Shown: piece by piece, positions 1 through 5,258 of the stretch
How positions within the stretch are numbered: position 1 is the stretch's first letter
Layout: each line of letters begins with the position of its first letter
Assembly (NCBI GenBank): GCA_016935875.1
Contig: JAFGQD010000083.1
Location: forward strand, 1-5,258
Direction: 5' to 3'
Origin: Deltaproteobacteria bacterium
Lineage (GTDB): Bacteria; Desulfobacterota; Syntrophia; Syntrophales; UBA2210
Length of the DNA stretch: 5,258 bases
Program-made: the position numbers and the translations under genes
Notes under the pieces: model-generated
Databases searched by the model: none
The model's input: only the letters and a program-made list of their open reading frames with translations
Told to the model about the DNA's origin: nothing

Positions 1-792
1 ACAGCGGTAGCTACCGGCGACTACCACACCCTTTTCATAACAACCGGCGGATGTCTGTGGACTATGGGCGACAACTATGACGGCCAGCTGGGTGACGGCA
101 CTAATATTGATCGACATTCTCCGACTCCCGTCCCGGGGCATTCTACCGGCGTAACGCAAGTAGCGGCAGGCGACTACTTCAGTCTGTTTATCAAATCAGA
201 CGGGTCTCTGTGGGTCGTGGGCGACAACTACGACGGCCAGTTGGGTGACGGAACCACTAATGACAGGAATGTGCCTTACAAACTCATAAACTCCGGTGTG
301 ACCGCCGTCGCGGCAGGTGATAACCACAGCATGTACCTTACGACAGGCGGCGCCTTGTGGGTCATGGGTGATAATTCCGACGGCCAGCTAGGCGATGGGC
401 AGATTTTGGACTATCCGTATGACAGGCTCACACCGTATCAGATTGTCGCCTCAGGTGTGATCGCAATAGACGGAGGAGACACCCACAGCCTCTTTGTTAA
501 GTCAGGTGAGTCCCTCTGGGCTATGGGCAACAATGATTACGGTCAGCTGGGTGATGGAACCGATGATGACAGGAATACACCCGTCATGATTGTCAGCTCG
601 GGTGTGACAGCGGTGTCGGCAGCCGAGCACCACAGCCTGTTTCGGAAATCAGACGGTACCCTGTGGGCCATGGGTGACAACTATTACGGACAGCTCGGGG
701 ACGGCACCACCGATGAAAGACTCTCGCCGGTGCAGGTCCCGAATGTAAAGGCTTCCCAGATTTCAGCCGGTTACGAACACAGCCTCTTCGTG
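1..792 (+). repeat. Tandem RCC1-coding repeats, about 150 bp each
   Basis: The units run 1-150, 151-297, 298-456, 457-603, 604-744 and a partial 745-792. The most conserved stretch encodes GDN..GQLGDGT. DNA similarity is high as well as protein similarity: 67-98 and 220-251 differ at about two positions, both silent. Unit 3 is longest, with an insertion after GQLGDG (QILDYPYDRL). Units 2, 4 and 5 share a TxxDR or DDDR loop. The differing loop lengths fit blade-to-blade loop variation. Confidence 0.85.
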
Positions 793-861
793 GGTACTGC
801 ATCAAACGCTCAGCCAGGAGCGGCTCTGCCCGCAAGAAATTTGCTCCTGCTGTCTGATTAG
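1..861 (+). CDS. RCC1-repeat beta-propeller protein, 3' part (5' end outside window)
   Basis: The reading frame is open from the first base and ends at TAG 859-861, giving 286 visible residues. The ATG at 64 is internal to a repeat and is not the true start. The protein is five complete RCC1-type units of 47-53 residues plus a final half unit. Each unit follows a pattern close to VTAVAAGD.HSLF.KSDG, then LW.MGDN..GQLGDGT..DR..P. This matches the bacterial RCC1 family, in which each unit forms one blade of a propeller, usually seven-bladed. The last unit (from codon 745) keeps only the AGYEHSLFV half and lacks LW.MGDN, so I infer it pairs with the missing N-terminal half blade to close the ring. 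The protein ends in a non-repeat tail, TASNAQPGAALPARNLLLLSD shortened to about 20 residues. Any signal peptide would be upstream and cannot be seen. Bacterial relatives are often exported or surface proteins of unknown partner; eukaryotic RCC1 is a Ran exchange factor, a role not expected here. The family call is secure and the function is unknown. Confidence 0.9.
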   Translation, partial: TAVATGDYHTLFITTGGCLWTMGDNYDGQLGDGTNIDRHSPTPVPGHSTGVTQVAAGDYFSLFIKSDGSLWVVGDNYDGQLGDGTTNDRNVPYKLINSGVTAVAAGDNHSMYLTTGGALWVMGDNSDGQLGDGQILDYPYDRLTPYQIVASGVIAIDGGDTHSLFVKSGESLWAMGNNDYGQLGDGTDDDRNTPVMIVSSGVTAVSAAEHHSLFRKSDGTLWAMGDNYYGQLGDGTTDERLSPVQVPNVKASQISAGYEHSLFVGTASNAQPGAALPARNLLLLSD

Positions 862-873
862 GAACTTTTATCC

Positions 874-918
874 GGGGCATGGATAACCCGGACCATTATC
901 CATGCCCCCATTATTTTT
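874..918 (+). terminator. Rho-independent terminator of the RCC1 gene
   Basis: A perfect 13-bp inverted repeat, GGGGCATGGATAA (874-886) and TTATCCATGCCCC (896-908), encloses a 9-base loop. It is followed by ATTATTTTT (910-918). The stem base is GC-rich and the T-run follows directly, as in an intrinsic terminator. It begins 12 bases after the RCC1 stop codon. On the opposite strand no T-run follows the stem (GGATAAAAG), so it should act only on + strand transcripts. Confidence 0.88.
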
Positions 919-1080
919 GAAAGAAAGCCCATTATTCGACTTATTATTGATTTCATTAAACCGGAAAAGAAGCTGTTCCAAGCAAACAATGCAATCTACG
1001 CTGATAATAGCACCCCCGGGGAAATACGATACCTCTCTTCACCCCAGACGTGCCTTTATAAATCTTTATCCTGAATATCA
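919..1080. other. Intergenic spacer with no gene recognised
   Basis: This is the centre of the 300-base gap between the RCC1 gene and recG. It is richer in A and T than the flanking genes. A 60-codon frame (902-1084) runs through it, but it starts inside the terminator stem, has no ribosome binding site and encodes nothing I recognise. I see no tRNA, repeat or structured RNA here; a CCCCGGGG palindrome (1014-1021) is probably incidental. Confidence 0.6.
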
Positions 1081-1110
1081 TTGACAAATTGAGTCAAAAA
1101 TGCTTCTAAT
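1081..1110 (+). promoter_or_regulatory. Probable sigma-70-type promoter for recG
   Basis: A consensus -35 box TTGACA (1081-1086) is followed, after 18 bases, by TCTAAT (1105-1110), a five-of-six match to TATAAT. Transcription would start near 1116-1118, giving a leader of about 45 bases before recG. The position directly upstream of recG and downstream of the terminator supports the call. The -35 region also carries a short inverted repeat, TTGAC (1081-1085) and GTCAA (1093-1097). No transcription data are available, so this is a sequence match only. Confidence 0.65.
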
Positions 1111-1115
1111 CTCTC

Positions 1116-1131
1116 CGAGAATTCATTCTCG
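1116..1131. promoter_or_regulatory. Inverted repeat at the predicted recG transcription start (possible operator)
   Basis: CGAGAAT and ATTCTCG form perfect 7-base arms around a TC centre. The element begins about five bases after the -10 box, where a bound repressor would block RNA polymerase, or where the 5' end of the mRNA could fold into a small hairpin. It does not match the classical LexA box (CTGT...ACAG). Binding of any regulator is inference. Confidence 0.35.
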
Positions 1132-1163
1132 TCCTACCTCATCAAAAAATAGAGACAATAGTG

Positions 1164-3626
1164 ATGGAAGATATCCTGAAAATTTTGAATAAAATCGAAG
1201 CTCCTTTGATTTTTCTATCAAAGAATTCATATAAAAATCTGAAGGTTGTCAGAGATCTCGAACGTACTGTGTCAGGGTTTCTTGATGAGCTCAGAACAGC
1301 CTTTTTATCCCACTGCCGTGAAAGTTCCGCGATGAAAATTCCTGAAGATATTATTCGGGAGCTTTATAATACATTCGAAGGTTTTGATTCCCTGTCCATA
1401 TCCGACAAGAAGAAACGCATCGATAATGCGTTTGTCTACATACAGGAGCTGAAGAGTCTCTGTTCCGGCACGGCTCCGTCTATTCCCGATAATTCGGTCA
1501 TTCAAAATGAAGGAAGCCTGACTGATTGCTTCAGGAGGCTTTCTACAGACGTGCAGTATATCAAGGGCGTCGGCCCGAAGGTGGCCACGATGCTGGGGAG
1601 GAAAGGGGTGCGGAATGTGGAGGATATGATCTACTTTCTGCCGAGGCGATATGAAGACAGGAGACATATAAAGAGCATCTCCTCGGTGAATATCGGCGTC
1701 CCCGAGACGGTGATGGGCACGATAATGGACGTGGGTATACGGCGCTACAGGAACAGGCGTGTGCTTGAAGCGACTGTCGATGACGGAACCGGACTGCTTA
1801 CCGCAAAATGGTTTCAGGGAAATTTCTTGTATCTCGGAAAGAAATTCAAAGAGGGAGAAAAGATTATCCTGACGGGGGAAGTCAAGATATTTCTCCTGGG
1901 TAAGGACATGCTCCACCCGGATTACGAGATACTTGACGAACAAGATGATGAACTGCTCCATTTCAAGAGGATCGTTCCGATTTATTCGGAGACGGAGGGA
2001 CTTCATCAGAAGTATATCAGAAAGATAATGATGAGGGTCGTCAGCGATTATTCCCCCTGTATCCCCAGCCCTATCCCGGATGAAATATGCAGGAGAAACA
2101 ACCTCGTTGCTATAGATTATGCCATACGAAATGTGCACTTCCCCGACCACGATCAGGATATCGAGGCACTCAATGACCTGCGATCACCGGCGCGCAGGAG
2201 GCTGGTCTTTGACGAGTTCTTTTTCTTTGAACTGGGAATGGCCCTCAAGAGAAAAGGCCATCTGTTTGAACCGGGAATATCTTTCGCGACGGGCGGTGAC
2301 CTGGTGAAAAGATTTTATGATATTCTTCCCTTTGGACTGACAGGAGCACAGAAGAGGGTCATAGGCGAGATAGAGACGGATATGGCACGGGCCTTCCCCA
2401 TGAACAGACTTCTCCAGGGAGACGTCGGAAGCGGGAAGACGGTTGTTTCAATGGCGGCAATGGTTGCCGCGTGTGAATCGGGATATCAGGCGGCCATCAT
2501 GGCGCCCACGGAGATACTGGCGGAGCAGCATTTTAATAATATCAGAGGATGGGCGGACCGGCTCGGAATTAAGGCGGCGATTCTTACCGGAAATACGAAG
2601 GCGGCTGATCGCAGGAAAATCATCAAGGGGATAGAATCAGGTGATACCGGTATCGTTGTGGGAACGCACGCGATAATTCAGGAAGGGGTTGATTTCAGGA
2701 ACCTCGGGTTTGTAGTAGTGGACGAGCAGCATCGTTTCGGCGTTATACAGAGGGCCGCACTCCGGGCTAAAGGATTAAATCCGGATGTCCTCGTCATGAC
2801 TGCAACTCCGATTCCCCGGACCCTTGCAATGACCGTGTATGGCGATCTGGATATATCCGTGATTGACGAGATGCCGCCCGGGAAGAAACCTATAAAGACA
2901 AAGGTTTTCTATGAGAAGAGTCGTGAAAAGGTATACGATATTATACGCGGAGAGGTGGGAAAGGGGAATCAGGTTTTTATTGTATATCCACTTGTGGAGG
3001 AATCGGAGGCGCTTGATCTGAGGGACGCTACCAGTATGGCTGCACACCTCCGGGAAGATATTTTCCCGGATCTTCGAGTCGGGTTGATCCATGGAAGGAT
3101 GAAGGGATCAGAGAAGGAAATGGTGATGGCTGATTTTAAGAATCGTAATCTGGATATACTTGTCTCCACGACTGTGATAGAGGTGGGAATAGATATCCCA
3201 GCCGCTTCCCTAATGGTTGTGGAGCACGCGGAGAGATTCGGCCTTTCGCAGTTGCACCAGTTGAGGGGGAGGGTGGGAAGAAGCAGCCTGGATTCATACT
3301 GTGCACTGATCGCGCAGCACAAAGGCAGTGCGGACGCGAGAAAGAGGCTGCGTGTAATGGAGCAGACAAATGACGGTTTCAGGATCGCAGAGGAGGATCT
3401 TCTGATCCGTGGGCCGGGCGAATTCATGGGAACAAAGCAGTCAGGCCTCCCTGATTTCAGGGTCGCGAGCATATTGAGGGATGCCAGTACTCTGAACGAG
3501 GCACGAAGAGAGGCGTTTTTGCTGATTGAAAAAGACCCCAACCTTGAAAAACCCGAACATAAGGCATTAAAAAAGGTGCTTATGAAAAGATGGGAAACCC
3601 GGCTGGAGATTGCAAAGACGGGGTAG
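1164..3626 (+). CDS. recG: ATP-dependent DNA helicase RecG
   Basis: RecG remodels stalled replication forks and migrates branched DNA, including Holliday junctions and R-loops. The 820-residue protein is complete. Residues 1 to about 118 are a helix-rich N-terminal extension absent from E. coli RecG (693 residues) but known in Thermotoga-type RecG. The wedge domain follows, with GVGPK (135-139), LPRRYEDRR and an OB-fold (about 183-241); F217 and F221 sit where the fork-splitting aromatic pair is expected. The motor has LTGAQ (392-396), Walker A GDVGSGKT (419-426), APTEILAEQH (447-456), GTHA (500-503), DEQH (520-523), TATP (546-549), STTVIEVGID (668-677) and QLRGRVGRS (699-707). The RecG-specific TRG region (738-761, GFRIAEEDLL to TKQSG) couples ATP use to DNA movement. 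All key residues are intact. GTG 1161 lies directly before ATG 1164; I prefer the ATG, eight bases after a weak AGAGA site (1151-1155). The first third-kilobase is more AT-rich than the rest. Confidence 0.97.
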   Translation: MEDILKILNKIEAPLIFLSKNSYKNLKVVRDLERTVSGFLDELRTAFLSHCRESSAMKIPEDIIRELYNTFEGFDSLSISDKKKRIDNAFVYIQELKSLCSGTAPSIPDNSVIQNEGSLTDCFRRLSTDVQYIKGVGPKVATMLGRKGVRNVEDMIYFLPRRYEDRRHIKSISSVNIGVPETVMGTIMDVGIRRYRNRRVLEATVDDGTGLLTAKWFQGNFLYLGKKFKEGEKIILTGEVKIFLLGKDMLHPDYEILDEQDDELLHFKRIVPIYSETEGLHQKYIRKIMMRVVSDYSPCIPSPIPDEICRRNNLVAIDYAIRNVHFPDHDQDIEALNDLRSPARRRLVFDEFFFFELGMALKRKGHLFEPGISFATGGDLVKRFYDILPFGLTGAQKRVIGEIETDMARAFPMNRLLQGDVGSGKTVVSMAAMVAACESGYQAAIMAPTEILAEQHFNNIRGWADRLGIKAAILTGNTKAADRRKIIKGIESGDTGIVVGTHAIIQEGVDFRNLGFVVVDEQHRFGVIQRAALRAKGLNPDVLVMTATPIPRTLAMTVYGDLDISVIDEMPPGKKPIKTKVFYEKSREKVYDIIRGEVGKGNQVFIVYPLVEESEALDLRDATSMAAHLREDIFPDLRVGLIHGRMKGSEKEMVMADFKNRNLDILVSTTVIEVGIDIPAASLMVVEHAERFGLSQLHQLRGRVGRSSLDSYCALIAQHKGSADARKRLRVMEQTNDGFRIAEEDLLIRGPGEFMGTKQSGLPDFRVASILRDASTLNEARREAFLLIEKDPNLEKPEHKALKKVLMKRWETRLEIAKTG

Positions 3627-3642
3627 GTTCGGAACTTTAACC

Positions 3643-3669
3643 TTGAAACTTTCATGTAACTGTTATAGC
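3643..3669 (+). promoter_or_regulatory. Weak candidate promoter for hom
   Basis: TTGAAA (3643-3648) lies 15 bases before TATAGC (3664-3669), which is preceded by TG at 3661-3662 in the extended -10 arrangement. The spacing is short and the -10 box matches at four of six positions. It lies in the 89-bp recG-hom gap, where I see no terminator, so hom could also be read through from recG. Confidence 0.3.
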
Positions 3670-3701
3670 AGTCTCTATCAAATATATATTTCGTTTGGGG
3701 G

Positions 3702-3707
3702 AAGGGG
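3702..3707 (+). promoter_or_regulatory. hom: Ribosome binding site that decides the hom start
   Basis: AAGGGG lies eight bases upstream of GTG 3716, a good Shine-Dalgarno distance. It lies downstream of the alternative TTG at 3695, so it cannot serve that codon. The GTG start also removes seven residues (MGEGVVE) that precede the usual N-terminus of this family. Confidence 0.75.
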
Positions 3708-3715
3708 TTGTTGAA

Positions 3716-5035
3716 GTGAGTAAAGATATATCTGTAGGCCTGATCGGCTTTGGAACCATCGGTGCCGGCGTTGTAAAACTGCTGCGGGAAAATGACGAGT
3801 TGATTCGAAAACGTCTGGGTACAGGACTTGTTATTAAAAAAATTGCGGATATCGATATCGACACTCCACGGCCGGTGATGGTCGAAAGGGAGAAACTCAC
3901 GACGGATGTGGATGAAATCTTGAATGACCCCGAGATATCCATTGTTGTGGAACTGGTGGGAGGGTACACGCACGCGAAGACATTTGTGCTGGAGGCCATA
4001 CGAAACGGGAAACATGTGGTCACCGCGAATAAGGCGCTCCTCGCCACGTATGGGAATGAGATATTCAGCGTTGCCGAAGACAAGAAAGTTAATATCGGTT
4101 TCGAGGCAAGTGTCGGGGGAACAATCCCTTTTATAAAGACATTGAAGGAAAGTCTTGCAGGCAATAACATTGAATCCATTTTTGGCATCATGAACGGGAC
4201 GTGTAATTATATACTGACGAAGATGAGCAGAGATGGCATGGACTTCGACTCGGCGTTGAAAGACGCACAGGATCTCGGATTCGCGGAAGCTGATCCGACA
4301 TATGATATCGAGGCTGTCGATACGGCGCACAAACTCGCGATAACGCTATCACTCTCTCACGGTAAAAGGGTGATCCTCGATAACCTTTACAGAGAAGGAA
4401 TATCAGGAATAACTCAGCAGGATATAGAATTTGCCAAGGAATTGGGATACACGATCAAACTCCTCGCCATCTCAATCAGAAGGGGCGATACCATAGAGGC
4501 TCGGATACATCCCACCATGATACCTTTTGACCACATACTGGCCAGCGTCAGCGGTAATTTCAATGCCTTCCATCTGATCGGCGATGCCTCTGGTTCCGTC
4601 TTCCTGTACGGCCAGGGTGCCGGTATGATGCCGACGGCGAGTGCGGTAGTGGGGGATCTGATAGATATATCAAGGGATATCATGGCTGGAATATGCATGA
4701 GAGTTCCTCTTCGATCCTACCGGGAAAACCAGATCGAAGACATCGACCTGCTTGGAATGGATGATGTAACAACAAATTATTATTTCAGATTTTCAGCGGT
4801 AGACCGTCCGGGTGTGCTCTCAGCGATTTCGGGAATCCTGGGAACTCATGACATAAGCATATCTTCCGTCATTCAGAAGGAAAGAAAACTTAACAAAGAC
4901 GCAGTACCCGTTGTTATCACAACGTATCAGGCACGGGAAAAAGATGTCCAAATGGCGTTGGAAGAAATTGACAGGCTTGAAATTGTACTTGGGAAAACGA
5001 TGTTGATCAGGATAGAGGATGACAGGTTAAGATGA
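3716..5035 (+). CDS. hom: Homoserine dehydrogenase with C-terminal ACT domain
   Basis: This enzyme reduces aspartate 4-semialdehyde to homoserine with NAD(P)H, the branch point towards threonine and methionine. The 439-residue length matches monofunctional Hom enzymes; there is no fused aspartokinase. The N-terminal Rossmann fold carries VGLIGFGTIGAGVV (7-20). TANK with K106, EASVGGTIP (130-138) and GIMNGTCNYIL (157-167) mark the catalytic core. The signature FAEADPTYDI..VD..HK places E191, D202 and K206 with the same spacing as the yeast catalytic residues E208, D219 and K223. The position two before D202 is Ala (A200), where the family signature has Gly. Residues about 355-434 (YYFRFSAVDRPGVLSAISGI onward) are an ACT domain, which in this family usually mediates feedback inhibition by threonine. 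The GTG start is chosen over TTG 3695 because of the ribosome binding site. The stop codon overlaps the next start as ATGA, which suggests translational coupling with the putative homoserine kinase gene. Confidence 0.96.
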   Translation: MSKDISVGLIGFGTIGAGVVKLLRENDELIRKRLGTGLVIKKIADIDIDTPRPVMVEREKLTTDVDEILNDPEISIVVELVGGYTHAKTFVLEAIRNGKHVVTANKALLATYGNEIFSVAEDKKVNIGFEASVGGTIPFIKTLKESLAGNNIESIFGIMNGTCNYILTKMSRDGMDFDSALKDAQDLGFAEADPTYDIEAVDTAHKLAITLSLSHGKRVILDNLYREGISGITQQDIEFAKELGYTIKLLAISIRRGDTIEARIHPTMIPFDHILASVSGNFNAFHLIGDASGSVFLYGQGAGMMPTASAVVGDLIDISRDIMAGICMRVPLRSYRENQIEDIDLLGMDDVTTNYYFRFSAVDRPGVLSAISGILGTHDISISSVIQKERKLNKDAVPVVITTYQAREKDVQMALEEIDRLEIVLGKTMLIRIEDDRLR

Positions 5036-5258
5036 AGTATATAGTTTTGCTGGGCGACGGTATGGCGGATTATCCCCTATCTGAGTTGAAGGGGAAGAGC
5101 CCCCTTGAATTTGCCCACACACCCAATATGGACAGAATAGCGGCGGAAGGTACTGTGGGCTTGATAGATACGATTCCTGACGGATTTACGCCCGGAAGTG
5201 ATGTGGCAAATCTGTCCGTGCTGGGATACGATCCGAAAAAGTGCCATACCGGTCGCGC
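5032..5258 (+). CDS. apgM: Cofactor-independent phosphoglycerate mutase family protein / proposed homoserine kinase, 5' part
   Basis: The first 75 codons are present and the gene continues beyond the window. The N-terminus MKYIVLLGDGMAD has the metal-binding Asp (D9) of the alkaline phosphatase superfamily. HTPNMDRIAAEG (29-40) and TPGSDVANLSVLGYDP (53-68) follow, with S56 in the position of the phosphorylated serine. This is the archaeal-type 2,3-bisphosphoglycerate-independent mutase family (COG3635), not the longer GpmI type. A subgroup of this family has been proposed as homoserine kinase because it sits beside threonine genes in genomes lacking ThrB. Here the ATG overlaps the hom stop codon, so that role (homoserine plus ATP to O-phosphohomoserine) is my preferred inference. 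Sequence alone does not exclude glycolytic mutase activity. There is only a weak ribosome binding site (AGG about five bases upstream), fitting translation by coupling from hom. The family call is strong and the substrate is uncertain. Confidence 0.88.
   Translation, partial: MKYIVLLGDGMADYPLSELKGKSPLEFAHTPNMDRIAAEGTVGLIDTIPDGFTPGSDVANLSVLGYDPKKCHTGR

Noticed and set aside
1..792. Repeats considered as a CRISPR array or satellite
   Set aside because: The units of about 150 bp are in frame, coding and continuous, with no separate spacers. They encode RCC1 blades.
593..880. A 95-codon open frame on the minus strand
   Set aside because: It is antisense to the RCC1 repeats, where the repeated codons keep the opposite strand open by chance.
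902..1084. A 60-codon open frame in the intergenic spacer
   Set aside because: Its ATG lies inside the terminator stem, it has no ribosome binding site, and it ends at the recG -35 box. The predicted peptide resembles nothing I know.
1116..1131. LexA box in the recG leader
   Set aside because: The inverted repeat CGAGAAT-TC-ATTCTCG does not have the CTGT...ACAG or GAAC...GTTC cores of known LexA sites, so I keep only an unspecified operator possibility.
1305..2150. A 281-codon open frame on the minus strand
   Set aside because: It is fully antisense to the N-terminal and wedge parts of recG. The translation is rich in His and Arg with no family resemblance.
3695..3715. TTG at 3695 as the hom start
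   Set aside because: The ribosome binding site AAGGGG lies downstream of it and fits GTG 3716. The seven extra residues are not typical of the family.
2969..4330. A 453-codon open frame on the minus strand
   Set aside because: It lies antisense to the end of recG and the first half of hom, both with intact family motifs. Its translation shows no recognisable domain and it is best explained as a shadow of codon bias on the other strand.

Overview
The window looks like ordinary bacterial chromosome, most plausibly from a deltaproteobacterium-like lineage (Desulfobacterota or relatives). That placement is an inference. It rests on a RecG with an N-terminal helical extension and on a homoserine dehydrogenase gene joined to an archaeal-type phosphoglycerate mutase-like gene, a pairing I associate with Geobacter/Syntrophus-type genomes. 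All supported genes are on the + strand. I see no tRNA, rRNA, CRISPR array, insertion sequence or prophage feature.

Layout. Positions 1-861 hold the 3' part of a gene for an RCC1-type beta-propeller protein, built from about 50-residue repeats; its 5' end lies outside the window. A perfect 13-bp hairpin followed by a T-run (874-918) terminates it. The spacer of about 300 bases that follows is AT-rich and probably non-coding until a good sigma-70-like promoter (1081-1110). An inverted repeat (1116-1131) sits at the expected transcription start. recG (1164-3626) encodes a full-length 820-residue branch-migrating helicase. After an 89-bp gap come hom (3716-5035, homoserine dehydrogenase with a C-terminal ACT domain) and, overlapping its stop codon by ATGA, the start of an alkaline-phosphatase-superfamily gene (5032 to the window end). 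The latter is annotated as cofactor-independent phosphoglycerate mutase, or as proposed homoserine kinase.

How the genes work together. hom and the overlapping gene probably form a threonine-branch operon: aspartate semialdehyde to homoserine, then, if the second protein is the alternative homoserine kinase, to O-phosphohomoserine. recG is a DNA-repair gene with its own promoter and no evident functional link to its neighbours. The RCC1 gene is separated from the rest by its terminator.

I did not find a clearly new system. The points most worth a second look are the likely non-orthologous homoserine kinase, a Gly-to-Ala change in the otherwise intact homoserine dehydrogenase active-site signature, the near-identical RCC1 repeats, and the inverted repeats in the recG promoter.
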